From Vibrio kanaloae (GTDB lineage: Bacteria > Pseudomonadota > Gammaproteobacteria > Enterobacterales > Vibrionaceae), in assembly GCF_024347535.1 (NCBI RefSeq), contig NZ_AP025498.1, positions 310,001 to 374,000 of the forward strand: a stretch of 64,000 nt of DNA, in the 5' to 3' direction. Positions 8,190 to 16,572 of this stretch are shown here, in pieces. The position numbers and the translations under genes were made by a program. Under the pieces are notes generated by a model. It ran no database searches and had not been told where the DNA came from. It saw nothing but the letters and a program-made list of their open reading frames with translations. Numbering within the stretch: the stretch's first letter is position 1; each line of letters opens with the position of its first letter.

Positions 8190-8920
8190 TGCGTATTATG
8201 ATCACTGGCGCGACCTCAGGTATCGGCCAATCACTGACACTCGATTATGCTCAGCAAGGGCATCAAGTAATTGCTTGTGGCCGCAACTCAGACAAGCTGC
8301 AAACCTTAGTCGATTCCCACAAAACAGACCTATCACACTCATCCATTGAGCCACTCTGTTTTGATCTAACCGATTACCACAATTTCCCTGAGCTTGACCA
8401 CAACAAGCCACTCGACCTGCTAATTTTGAATGCAGGTGATTGTGAGTATATCGATGATCCATTGAATTTTGATGCGGAGCTTTTCGAACGCGTCATTAAT
8501 ATCAACCTGATCTCTATTGGCTACGCTTTAAAAGCATGGCTCAAAAACATCAAGCCCGGCGGTCGCTTGGTTTTGGTGAGTTCAAGCGCGAGCTTTTTGC
8601 CTTTGCCTAGAGCTGAGGCTTATGGCGCTTCTAAGGCGGCACTCACGTATTTAGGCAGAACGCTTTCGGTTGACCTGGCACAACACGATATTCATGTATC
8701 AATTGTGCATCCTGGCTTTGTTGAAACACCATTAACCGAGCGAAATACGTTCTCTATGCCTATGATCATTAGTAGTGAGGCCGCAACTCAGCGAATCGTA
8801 AACGGTATTGCTCAAGGAAAGAGTGAGATCGACTTCCCAAGACGATTCATCATGTTGATGAAGCTATTAAGAATGCTTCCAACTCAAGTTTGGCAAAAAC
8901 TCGCTTCAAGGATGGTATAA
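8189..8920 (+). CDS. Short-chain dehydrogenase/reductase
   Basis: A 243-residue classical SDR. The NAD(P)-binding glycine motif TGATSGIG is at residues 6-13, NAG appears in LILNAGD, the active serine is in VSSSAS and the catalytic pair in YGASK. Substrate specificity is not visible. It overlaps its upstream neighbour by one base and is followed by the FAD enzyme after two bases. Its place in a CFA-like cluster points to a lipid or acyl substrate by inference only. Confidence 0.85.
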   Translation: MRIMITGATSGIGQSLTLDYAQQGHQVIACGRNSDKLQTLVDSHKTDLSHSSIEPLCFDLTDYHNFPELDHNKPLDLLILNAGDCEYIDDPLNFDAELFERVININLISIGYALKAWLKNIKPGGRLVLVSSSASFLPLPRAEAYGASKAALTYLGRTLSVDLAQHDIHVSIVHPGFVETPLTERNTFSMPMIISSEAATQRIVNGIAQGKSEIDFPRRFIMLMKLLRMLPTQVWQKLASRMV

Positions 8921-8922
8921 CA

Positions 8923-10194
8923 ATGAAGAAAATCGCCATTATTGGTTCAGGCATCTCTGGACTCACTTGCGCGCATATATTGGATAAGCACCACGACGTA
9001 ACGGTATTTGAAAAAAATGATTACGTTGGAGGGCACACTGCCACCGTTGATATTGAACATCAAGGCTCGGCGTTTTCTATCGACACCGGCTTTATTGTAT
9101 TCAACGATCGAACGTACCCGAATTTCAACCAGCTTCTAGAACAACTCGGTGTTGAAAGGCAACCGACTGAGATGAGCTTCAGTGTTCACAACTCGACCAC
9201 TAAGTTTGAATACAATGGCCACAGCATTAATTCATTATTCGCTCAAAGGAGTAACATTTTTAAACCGCAGTTCTGGTCTTTGGTTTCCGACATTCTTAAG
9301 TTCAACAAATTGTGTAAAGCACAATTCGAAAGCAATGTATTCACGCCTGACGTTACCCTTGGTAATTTCCTGCGAGATAACCAGTTTTCCGACTTCTTTA
9401 GCCAGCACTACATCCTACCGATGGGTGCCGCTATTTGGTCGACAAGCTTAGAAGAGATGGAAGAGTTTGAGCTTAAGTTCTTTATTCAGTTCTTCTATAA
9501 CCATGGCCTGCTAGACATCGCCAACCGACCTCAGTGGTACGTGATTCCTAAAGGATCGCGATCTTATGTTGAGATCATCCTTTCGCGTTTGAACAAACCG
9601 GTTGCGTTGAATACATCAATCAAACAGGTCACCCGCCAAGAAGTTGGTATTACCATTGAATTTGAAGATGGTGATACACAAGACTTCGATGAAGTGATAT
9701 TCGCCTGTCACTCAGACCAAGCCCTGCGCCTACTTGGTGATGCGACCGAACAAGAGCAGCAGGTACTAGGCGCGATCCCTTACAGCCGCAACGAAGTAGT
9801 GCTCCACACGGATACTCGCTTACTACCAGACAGAAAGCTGGCTTGGGCGAGTTGGAACTACATGCTCGATGGCGACAGCAAACGACCGGCTTGTGTCACT
9901 TACAACATGAACATCCTACAGGGCATTGAAAGCCAAGATACCTTCTGTGTAACCCTAAATCAAAGTGACGCGATAGCACCTGAGAAAATCATTCGCAGCT
10001 TTGTCTATCACCACCCCGTTCTAAACTCGAACACGGTTGAAGCTCAGCACAAGCGTGAACAGATTTGTGGCAAAAACCAAACTCACTTCGCAGGAGCTTA
10101 TTGGTATAACGGGTTCCATGAAGATGGTGTCCACAGCGCACTTGATGTAACCAAACGCTTCGGCTTAGATTTGAATACGAGTTCAGCGCTATGA
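8923..10194 (+). CDS. FAD/NAD(P)-binding amine-oxidase-like flavoprotein
   Basis: A 423-residue flavoprotein beginning KKIAIIGSGISGLTCAHIL, a Rossmann GxGxxG motif followed by the acidic FEK and a GGHTAT loop. The amine-oxidase/phytoene-desaturase fold is likely, with a C-terminal ending AGAYWYNGFHEDG that binds FAD in this family. Related proteins in CFA-like clusters act on fatty acyl chains; in Rhodobacter a similar gene set makes furan fatty acids. The start at ATG 8923 is preceded by AAGGA. The stop overlaps the DUF1365 start (ATGA). The substrate is not known from sequence. Confidence 0.82.
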   Translation: MKKIAIIGSGISGLTCAHILDKHHDVTVFEKNDYVGGHTATVDIEHQGSAFSIDTGFIVFNDRTYPNFNQLLEQLGVERQPTEMSFSVHNSTTKFEYNGHSINSLFAQRSNIFKPQFWSLVSDILKFNKLCKAQFESNVFTPDVTLGNFLRDNQFSDFFSQHYILPMGAAIWSTSLEEMEEFELKFFIQFFYNHGLLDIANRPQWYVIPKGSRSYVEIILSRLNKPVALNTSIKQVTRQEVGITIEFEDGDTQDFDEVIFACHSDQALRLLGDATEQEQQVLGAIPYSRNEVVLHTDTRLLPDRKLAWASWNYMLDGDSKRPACVTYNMNILQGIESQDTFCVTLNQSDAIAPEKIIRSFVYHHPVLNSNTVEAQHKREQICGKNQTHFAGAYWYNGFHEDGVHSALDVTKRFGLDLNTSSAL

Positions 10195-10997
10195 ACACTC
10201 ACGCCCTGACACCCGACATGAGGGCCGATCCAGAAAAGAGTGAAGAACTCAGCGGGATCTATTGGGGTAACGTCAGACATCGCCGTTTCGGCGACATCAC
10301 CCACGAGTTCAGCTATCAGCTATATATGATGGGGCTGGATCTTGATGAACTGCCCCAAACCACAGCGCGTAGTGCGCTGTTCGGAACTCAATGGTATAAC
10401 CCGATTCGCTTTGTCGAATCGGATTATCTCGCTGAAAAAAAAGAAAATAGCATTAACAATGAACCAAAATCACTTAAGCAACGTATAGCTTCCAAAGTGC
10501 AACAACTTGGTGGGGTTTGGTCTGAGTCAAATAGAGTAACAATGTTGGCACAGTGCCGTTGTTTAGGTATTTATTTCAGCCCAATCAACTGTTTTTTCTG
10601 CTACGACGAAACCGGAGAGTGTCGCTATATGTTGGCTGAAGTGAGTAACACACCTTGGCGACAACGACACTACTATCTGATCGACATGCAACAAGAGTTA
10701 AAGGTTAAGAAAGAGTTCCACGTATCGCCGTTTATGGACTTAAACATGACCTACTTTTGGAAGATTAAGCCACCAGCGAAACGAACATTAGTCCACATCG
10801 AAAGCCGCCGAGACGAAAAGCTTTTCGATGCAACGCTGGCACTGACCAAGCAGTCAGTAACCAAGCAAAACATTCGACGAACAGTATTCAAAATTCCGGC
10901 GATGACGATAAAAGTCGTGATGGGAATTTATTATCAGGCTCTCAAATTATTCCTGAAAAAAGTACCGTTCGTGGCGCATCCAGACTCAACGTCTTAA
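10191..10997 (+). CDS. DUF1365 domain protein
   Basis: A 268-residue member of DUF1365, recognised by GIYWGNVRHRRF near the start, LYMMGLDLDEL, and the central FSPINCFFCYDETGECRYMLAEVSNTPW stretch followed by KEFHVSPFMDLNMTYFW. The family is almost always next to a FAD amine-oxidase-like protein and a CFA-synthase-like methyltransferase, as here, and its chemistry is unknown. It starts within the stop of the previous gene and is probably translationally coupled. A 119-base gap to the next gene carries no clear terminator. Confidence 0.87.
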   Translation: MNTHALTPDMRADPEKSEELSGIYWGNVRHRRFGDITHEFSYQLYMMGLDLDELPQTTARSALFGTQWYNPIRFVESDYLAEKKENSINNEPKSLKQRIASKVQQLGGVWSESNRVTMLAQCRCLGIYFSPINCFFCYDETGECRYMLAEVSNTPWRQRHYYLIDMQQELKVKKEFHVSPFMDLNMTYFWKIKPPAKRTLVHIESRRDEKLFDATLALTKQSVTKQNIRRTVFKIPAMTIKVVMGIYYQALKLFLKKVPFVAHPDSTS

Positions 10998-11116
10998 GCG
11001 CCTTTACAGTCACTAAATAGTACAACTCAATTAACGATTTGGGCGTCTCAAACCAATGAACAACACCCAACCTTAGTTGACCTAAAAAATTTAAATGAGT
11101 TCTCAGCGAGGTTTAC

Positions 11117-12397
11117 ATGGAACAGCTTGCAAAACAAAACAACAACATTAAACAACAAGCTAAAGCCGTTGCTGTTTCAAGCAACTGTAAATATCGATCT
11201 TTAATCTTCAAGGTGTTAGAACGCCTGCAATTTGCGACGCTCGAAATCATCGAGCGAGACCAAAATTCAGTGTTTGGTGATCGAGAAGCCGACTTGAAAG
11301 GTCAAATTGTGATTCACGATGCGACCTTTTTTAGAGATGTTGTCATCAACGGCAGTATTGGTGCATCCGAAGCCTACATTGATGGTAAATGGACCAGCCC
11401 AGATCTGACTCGCGTTATCCAGATCATGGCGCGCAACCAATCGCAGCTAGACGAATTGGACGATAAAACACAGTGGATTTCTCGCATCAAAAACCTGCTA
11501 TTACGACGTAAGAATGCCAACACCGAGCAAGGCTCTAAGCGAAATATTCTCGCTCACTACGACATCGGTAACGAACTGTATGAGCGATTCTTAGATAGCT
11601 CTATGCAATATTCGTCGGCTATCTACAGCGAAGAAGCAGAAACCCTATCCAAAGCTCAGCAAAACAAAATGAAAACCATCTGTGAGCGATTAGAGCTGTC
11701 TGAGAACGATAACGTGGTCGAGATAGGCACAGGCTGGGGTGGCTTGGCTATATTCATGGCGCAACACTATGGTTGCCATGTCACCACAACCACAATCTCA
11801 GATGCCCAACACGCGCTTGCAGAACAGAGAGTAAAAGCGCTTGGCTTAACCGACAAAATCACCCTCCTTAAGGAAGATTATCGTAACCTCGCTGGCGAGT
11901 ATGACAAATTGGTTTCTATCGAGATGATAGAAGCAGTCGGACATGAATATCTACAAACCTTCTTTGAGAAATGTTCTTCGCTACTGAAACCTTCAGGCAA
12001 GATGTTGATTCAAGCAATCACCATCGCCGACAGTCGTTACGATAAATACCGCAAAGGCGTCGACTTTATTCAGAAGTACATTTTCCCGGGCGGTTGTTTA
12101 CCTTCGGTTTCAGTGATGACTCAACACCTTGCGACCAGCACAGACCTTGTCGTCCAAGAAATTAATGACATAGGCCTGCACTACGCTCGCACGCTTAACG
12201 ACTGGAACATCGCCTTTGAAAACAGCTGGCAAGAGTTAGAGTCTCTCGGTTATTCAGAAGAGTTTAAGCGCTTATGGATCTTTTATTTCTGTTACTGTGA
12301 AGGCGCATTCAAAGAGCGCGTGATCAGTACACATCACCTAGTGGCCAGAAAACCTCGTTACTTTGGAGCAAAAGATGAAACAGTTTTGGATTATTAA
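11117..12397 (+). CDS. cfa: Cyclopropane-fatty-acyl-phospholipid synthase family methyltransferase
   Basis: A 426-residue SAM-dependent methyltransferase acting on unsaturated acyl chains of membrane phospholipids. The N-terminal lipid-facing part has GSIGASEAYIDGKW near 95. The family signature NILAHYDIGNELYERFLDSSMQYS is near 160 and the SAM motif VVEIGTGWGGLAIFMA near 205. SIEMIEAVGHEY and YIFPGGCLPS follow. The sequence is typical of the second CFA-like family found with DUF1365 genes, so the product may be a methylated or furan precursor rather than a cyclopropane. GAGGT lies 5 bases before the ATG. Confidence 0.88.
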   Translation: MEQLAKQNNNIKQQAKAVAVSSNCKYRSLIFKVLERLQFATLEIIERDQNSVFGDREADLKGQIVIHDATFFRDVVINGSIGASEAYIDGKWTSPDLTRVIQIMARNQSQLDELDDKTQWISRIKNLLLRRKNANTEQGSKRNILAHYDIGNELYERFLDSSMQYSSAIYSEEAETLSKAQQNKMKTICERLELSENDNVVEIGTGWGGLAIFMAQHYGCHVTTTTISDAQHALAEQRVKALGLTDKITLLKEDYRNLAGEYDKLVSIEMIEAVGHEYLQTFFEKCSSLLKPSGKMLIQAITIADSRYDKYRKGVDFIQKYIFPGGCLPSVSVMTQHLATSTDLVVQEINDIGLHYARTLNDWNIAFENSWQELESLGYSEEFKRLWIFYFCYCEGAFKERVISTHHLVARKPRYFGAKDETVLDY

Positions 12398-12899
12398 TCT
12401 GGTCTTGTTTCAAGCGACCTGGGTTTGCAGCGCCTTCTTTACCGCGCAAGCCCCGTTCATCGCGCCACTGATTGTCGCTGTTCATTTCCTTCTCTCTCCG
12501 ACTCGTAGTCGTGACCTGAAAATACTCTGTTTGCTTCCATTAGGGCTATTGCTTGATAGCCTCATGCTTTACTTCGGCGTGTTTGCCGTCGATTCTGAAA
12601 TTGCCAATCAATCATGGTTTCCAGTGTGGCTCGTATGTCTATGGATCATGTTTTTGATCAGCTTCAATCACAGCCTAAATTGGCTTTTAAAATGCTCGAA
12701 AGTGATCTTGTTCGCCATAGGGTTCGTAGCGGGTACTAGTAGCTATTGGGGAGGCATCAAAGTAGGCGCCCTTATTACTACTTGGCCAGATGCATCGGTA
12801 GTCGCAGCCCTTGCAATAAGTTGGGGAATTTTGTTGCCCTTACTGGTGGCCGCCTACTCCAACTTAGTACAACCTGAAATAGCAAGGACAACGAGGTGA
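12375..12899 (+). CDS. DUF2878 membrane protein
   Basis: A 174-residue inner-membrane protein with about five to six hydrophobic segments (for example IINLVLFQATWVCSAFF and VWLVCLWIMFLISF). It fits DUF2878, a family that lies beside CFA-like methyltransferases. The start at 12375 has GGAG 6 bases upstream and overlaps the methyltransferase gene by 23 bases. Motifs LLDSLMLYFGVF and SSYWGGIKVGAL are visible, but no catalytic residues are known. It could be an accessory membrane anchor for lipid modification. Confidence 0.78.
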   Translation: MKQFWIINLVLFQATWVCSAFFTAQAPFIAPLIVAVHFLLSPTRSRDLKILCLLPLGLLLDSLMLYFGVFAVDSEIANQSWFPVWLVCLWIMFLISFNHSLNWLLKCSKVILFAIGFVAGTSSYWGGIKVGALITTWPDASVVAALAISWGILLPLLVAAYSNLVQPEIARTTR

Positions 12900-12902
12900 C
12901 TT

Positions 12903-13526
12903 ATGGCTTATTCACGCAACCCTACCCAAGCGTTCATACCTGAGAACGAAACAAGCCGCGTTCGTGCGCTGTCAAAATCTACAGTGCAATCAAGCTATCT
13001 AAATCAAGAGAGCACTCAAACAACAAACAGATTGGTAAGCTTCATCACACTACCCCTGATTTTTGCTGTGCTCTTCTTTACTGGAAACGCGAACGCCTCT
13101 GCTGTTGATGATTTAAATAAACGCGGCCAAGGCGAAATGAGTTACCTGTTTTGGAAACTTTATTCTGCTGAGTTCTACGCAACGCCAACCAACTCAGATC
13201 GAGCATTAAAACTTGAGTATTACCGCGCGATAGATAGCAAAGACCTCGTAGACGCAACCAAAGAGCAATGGAACAAACTTGGCTACTCAAACAACAATAT
13301 TCAACGTTGGCTACAACCTTTGTACGAGATGTGGCCTAACGTTGAAGCAGGAAGCACACTCACTATCCGTGTAACAGAAGACAATATAAGCCGGTTCTAC
13401 TTCGACGAACAACCGATCGGCACCATCCAAGACAAACAATTTGGTGAAGCTTTTTTGGCAATCTGGCTATCTGAAAACACATCCGAGCCCGGCCTACGCA
13501 AACAACTATTAGGGTTAAATAAATGA
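12903..13526 (+). CDS. Chalcone-isomerase-like exported protein
   Basis: A 207-residue protein with an unusually long polar N-terminus of about 43 residues before a hydrophobic segment (LVSFITLPLIFAVLFF) and a likely cleavage site after ANA near residue 66. The mature part, GEMSYLFWKLYSAEFY, LEYYRAIDSKDLVDATKEQW, then FGEAFLAIWLSE, fits the bacterial chalcone-isomerase-like family. Fatty-acid binding is known for this fold. Plant-type isomerase activity is not implied. GAGGTGA precedes the ATG. No well-placed internal start was found, so the long n-region is kept. Confidence 0.7.
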   Translation: MAYSRNPTQAFIPENETSRVRALSKSTVQSSYLNQESTQTTNRLVSFITLPLIFAVLFFTGNANASAVDDLNKRGQGEMSYLFWKLYSAEFYATPTNSDRALKLEYYRAIDSKDLVDATKEQWNKLGYSNNNIQRWLQPLYEMWPNVEAGSTLTIRVTEDNISRFYFDEQPIGTIQDKQFGEAFLAIWLSENTSEPGLRKQLLGLNK

Positions 13527-14065
13527 GTCCAAAAACAAAAATAATAAAACTCGCTCTAGCACTGCTTTCTCTCATTTTGCTAGCGGGCTGTGGCTCTGCA
13601 AGTTTAGAAGACCATGTCGACACTACGCCAGAGCTCAAGCTTGAAACCTTTTTTAATGGTGATCTGATGGCCTATGGCATGGTGCTCGACCGCTCTGGTA
13701 ACCTGCTGCGCCGCTTTGATGCCAAACTTATCGCGACTTGGGACGGTGACAACGGAGAGATAAAAGAGTGGTTCTCCTTTGCTGATGGTGAGCGCTCAAC
13801 TCGCGTTTGGAATCTGATCAAAACGGGCGAAAACACCTATTCTGGGACTGCCAACGATGTCGTTGGAACCGCTTATGGTGAGACTCAAGGCTCCGCCTTG
13901 TACTGGAAGTATGACCTCGAAATTGAAGTAGACGGCAGCACCTATGAAGTCGTACTAGATGATTGGATGTTCTTAATGGACGAAAAACGACTATTCAACA
14001 AAACCGAAATGTCGAAGTTTGGCTTTAAGGTCGGTGAGGTCATCTTATACATAGAGAAAATCTGA
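13523..14065 (+). CDS. DUF3833 lipoprotein
   Basis: A 180-residue envelope lipoprotein. The signal ends in LILLAGC, a lipobox with acylated Cys near residue 23. The rest (LKLETFFNGDLMAYGMVLDRSGNLLRRF, then SGTANDVVGTAYGE and DDWMFLMDEKRLFNKTEMSKFG) is DUF3833. These proteins close many CFA/DUF1365/DUF2878 clusters. The beta-rich pattern suggests a lipid-binding barrel. The start overlaps the previous stop by four bases (ATGA), and a strong terminator 45 bases later ends the operon. Confidence 0.83.
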   Translation: MSPKTKIIKLALALLSLILLAGCGSASLEDHVDTTPELKLETFFNGDLMAYGMVLDRSGNLLRRFDAKLIATWDGDNGEIKEWFSFADGERSTRVWNLIKTGENTYSGTANDVVGTAYGETQGSALYWKYDLEIEVDGSTYEVVLDDWMFLMDEKRLFNKTEMSKFGFKVGEVILYIEKI

Positions 14066-14110
14066 TGAAGCGAACCTTAGATTTAATATTGTTCGTTTAG
14101 CGCGAAATTT

Positions 14111-14145
14111 CAGCCCACAAAGATATGTTGTGGGCTGTTTTGTTT
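14111..14145 (+). terminator. Terminator of the sigma/phr/lipid operon
   Basis: A perfect 10-bp GC-rich stem CAGCCCACAA / TTGTGGGCTG with a 7-base loop, followed by TTTTGTTT. Confidence 0.92.
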
Positions 14146-14293
14146 GATCTCGCGAATTGCATACCTGCAAGCTCAACGCTCTGTGCTAAGATGCGCCACC
14201 AGCACACAAATGGGCTAGGCTCACACATAGCAGTTCCTATTTGTTTCGCTAGCGTAGATTTCCTAACATGATTAATTGAAAAGGCTTTAAAGC

Positions 14294-14557
14294 ATGAGCA
14301 AGTTGACCTCAGCGGAGCGTAAAGCTCGCGACAATGAACGTTTCTCACAACGCGTAAACGACCGCAGAGAAAAAGGTGAAGACGTCGTTGCTTACGCACT
14401 GACCAACAAAAAAGCTGTAAAATTCCTGACTAAGTCCGAGAAAAAACGTTTCAACGAAACGAAAGCGACTCTTCAAGAAGAGAAGCGAGTTAAAGAACAA
14501 GAAGAGCTTAACCGAATCGAAGACGCGTTCACGATCAAACAGTTCGACGAAGAGTAA
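14294..14557 (+). CDS. Small highly charged hypothetical protein
   Basis: An 87-residue protein that I do not recognise. It is rich in Lys, Arg and Glu (for example SAERKARDNERFSQRVNDRRE and KRFNETKATLQEEKRVKEQEEL), with no membrane segment or cysteine, and is probably mostly helical. A nucleic-acid or ribosome-bound role would suit the composition but is only a guess. The ATG follows AAAGGCTTTAAAGC. It is transcribed in the same direction as the RRM protein 125 bases downstream, with no strong terminator between them. Confidence 0.6.
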   Translation: MSKLTSAERKARDNERFSQRVNDRREKGEDVVAYALTNKKAVKFLTKSEKKRFNETKATLQEEKRVKEQEELNRIEDAFTIKQFDEE

Positions 14558-14682
14558 CCTGACTCTAAAAACCGCTGGCATGACTTAACAAACCCAAGCA
14601 AGCATGAACTTAAATTATTATGTCAGGGTGAGCATGAAAGTGTGCGACAATGCTCGGCGTAAATTCATATTCAAGGTTTATT

Positions 14683-14922
14683 ATGAAACTTCTAGTTCGT
14701 AACCTATCGCGCTCTACATCTGAGCAAGACATCCGTGTGCTATTTTCTGAGTTCGGTTCAGTAAAAGAGTGCAGCCTAGTTTTAGACCAAGAAACTGGCG
14801 ACTCAAAAGGCTTTGCTTTTGTTGAAATGCCAGAGCACGAAGAAGCGAAAGCGGCGCTAAACAAGCTGAACATGACTAAGCTTGGTAAAAACACGATTCG
14901 TGTAAAAGTAGCGAACTCTTAA
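14683..14922 (+). CDS. RRM-domain RNA-binding protein
   Basis: A 79-residue protein that is a single RNA recognition motif. RNP2 is KLLVRNL at residues 2-8 and RNP1 is KGFAFVEM near residue 44. The aromatic side chains that stack on RNA are present in RNP1, but RNP2 lacks the usual aromatic residue. Such single-RRM proteins are common in marine gamma-proteobacteria and bind single-stranded RNA; their targets are unknown. The start at 14683 has AAGG upstream. A 17-bp terminator follows. Confidence 0.88.
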   Translation: MKLLVRNLSRSTSEQDIRVLFSEFGSVKECSLVLDQETGDSKGFAFVEMPEHEEAKAALNKLNMTKLGKNTIRVKVANS

Positions 14923-14975
14923 TCGAGCAATGCTTCATAAGCCAAGTGGCTTAGCTTAACGGCAGCACAGATGAT

Positions 14976-15025
14976 AAAGCCCGTAACGATATTTCGCTGA
15001 AAAACGCAATATCGTTACGGGCTTT
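14976..15025. terminator. Strong bidirectional terminator
   Basis: A perfect 17-bp stem (AAAGCCCGTAACGATAT with its complement) around a 16-base loop, followed by a T-run. It lies between the RRM gene and a convergent gene. Confidence 0.9.
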
Positions 15026-15079
15026 TTGCTGCTCGCGATTTTCTTTTCACAACCCATTCGACTCACTTAAAATTCGCGC

Positions 15080-15424
15080 TTACAACCCTTCATGTTCATC
15101 AATCGCACGTCTTGCTTCTGCCATTGAACATCCAGATTCCATCACCAACTGAGCGACCGTCATCGAGGGTGTCGCCGCTAACAGAGAAGCCAAACACACC
15201 ACAGGTTTAGGCAGTACTTTGTCTATCGCAATGGCGATCCAACCGTCTTTTTCGTGGGTGAGCAAGGCTTTAAATTCAACGAGTTGATGCTCTTGAGCGA
15301 CCAACAACCAATTACGCGAACGACGAACTCGTTTCAACTGGCATCCACATTCCGCAGCATTCGCCATCACTTGGCTTTTATCACTCACACGATGTACAAA
15401 ACTATTCAATGGGACACTAAACAT
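15080..15424 (-). CDS. Ribosome-recycling-factor-like family protein (Vibrio type)
   Basis: A 114-residue protein with WLLVAQEHQLVEFKALL, KPVVCLASLLAAT, and a C-terminal LVMESGCSMAEARRAIDEHEG helix. The ASLL and LVMExxC elements recall the small Vibrio family labelled ribosome recycling factor in domain databases. It has no real similarity in length or coiled coil to Frr. Function is therefore open. It converges on the RRM gene and is separated from OsmC by 168 bases. Confidence 0.5.
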   Translation of the reverse strand: MFSVPLNSFVHRVSDKSQVMANAAECGCQLKRVRRSRNWLLVAQEHQLVEFKALLTHEKDGWIAIAIDKVLPKPVVCLASLLAATPSMTVAQLVMESGCSMAEARRAIDEHEGL

Positions 15425-15592
15425 AACTCTCTGCTAACCAATCTATTCCTACCATTCAAGAGCTCTCTACCTATCTCTCAGAACTTTCTAACTGTCACTT
15501 AATAAAACCATACGTAGGATTACACAGACACAAAAAAACCGCCAGTGATGCACTAGGCAGCCTCGCAGTTGTTCTATGTTCACGTGTGTTGT

Positions 15593-16060
15593 TTACGCTT
15601 TAGTTTCTACCACAATGTCCGTTTTTACCGAGTTCGCAATAAAACAGTTTTTATGCGCTAAATGGTGCAGCTTTTGGATCTGTTTGGCCGTTGGTTGCTT
15701 AGTTCCTAAAAACACAATCTCAGGTCGCAGCGTTACCTTTGTAACGGACGAACGACCTGACTCATCTTCTTCAAGCACACCAACTGCATCGTCCACATAA
15801 GAACCGATCACATACTTCTGTTTAGCCGCGATGCCCAAAAAAGTCAGCATATGACAGCTAGAAAGTGCTGCAATAAAGGCTTCTTCTGGATCAACATTCT
15901 CGGCCACCGAAAGTGGCAATGGCACCACATGAGGCGAAGAGGAAGCAGGCACAGTGACACCACCATCGAACTCCCACGTATGGCTGCGACTGTATTGATT
16001 GTCGCTAAAGGCTTCATCTTCCTCTTTTTGCCAACGAATGACCGCACCATATTCAGACAT
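15593..16060 (-). CDS. OsmC family peroxiredoxin-like protein
   Basis: A 155-residue OsmC/Ohr fold protein. The two redox cysteines are present: one in ALSSCHMLTFL near residue 69 and one in HKNCFIANS near 140. NVDPEEAFIAALSSCH is a typical family motif. Such proteins reduce organic hydroperoxides in the cytoplasm. This one is of the OsmC-like subgroup rather than classical Ohr. GAAGGGAAGG precedes the ATG. It lies 29 bases downstream of the GFA-family gene on the same strand, so the two probably form an operon. Confidence 0.88.
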   Translation of the reverse strand: MSEYGAVIRWQKEEDEAFSDNQYSRSHTWEFDGGVTVPASSSPHVVPLPLSVAENVDPEEAFIAALSSCHMLTFLGIAAKQKYVIGSYVDDAVGVLEEDESGRSSVTKVTLRPEIVFLGTKQPTAKQIQKLHHLAHKNCFIANSVKTDIVVETKA

Positions 16061-16089
16061 AATTCCTTCCCTTCTTAATGCTCAATAAA

Positions 16090-16482
16090 TTAACGATCAG
16101 CTGGGTGATTAACACCATCATTAGTGACCACATCACCAATATCAAAAGGGTTTACCCCTTCCAAACAACCGATATTAAAGCCATATTCATTTGGGCTTGA
16201 GCGGCGTTGATGATGAGTATAGATACCGCAGTTCAAACAGAAGTAATGCTTGGCGGTATTGGTATTGAATTGATAGAGCTTGAGGTAGTCAGCACCTTTG
16301 ATGATCTTGATACTATCAAGCGCCACAGAGCCAACAATCGCGCCTCTACGACGACAGATAGAACAATCACATCGACGTGGCTTTTCTATTCCATTAGGTA
16401 GGCTGAGTTCCAATTCAACTGCGCCACAGTGGCAAGTGGCTTTGTGAAAAGGTTGGATAACCGTATCTCCGACGACTTTCAT
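16090..16482 (-). CDS. GFA family zinc protein
   Basis: A 130-residue protein of the glutathione-dependent formaldehyde-activating family. The zinc-binding cysteines are CHCGAV near residue 17, CDCSICRRRG near 38 and CLNCGIY near 84. Members bind two zinc ions and are usually small detoxification enzymes; formaldehyde activity is proven for few. The start at 16482 is preceded by GGAGAG, so the upstream in-frame TTG is not used. It is likely co-transcribed with the OsmC gene. Confidence 0.88.
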   Translation of the reverse strand: MKVVGDTVIQPFHKATCHCGAVELELSLPNGIEKPRRCDCSICRRRGAIVGSVALDSIKIIKGADYLKLYQFNTNTAKHYFCLNCGIYTHHQRRSSPNEYGFNIGCLEGVNPFDIGDVVTNDGVNHPADR

Positions 16483-16572
16483 TTTTCTCTCCAATCACGT
16501 CCTTATGTTGCAGGTATCATAACCAGTTCAATGACCTCTGTCCGTAAGCTGGCGCTGAGTTCGAGAGATCCG

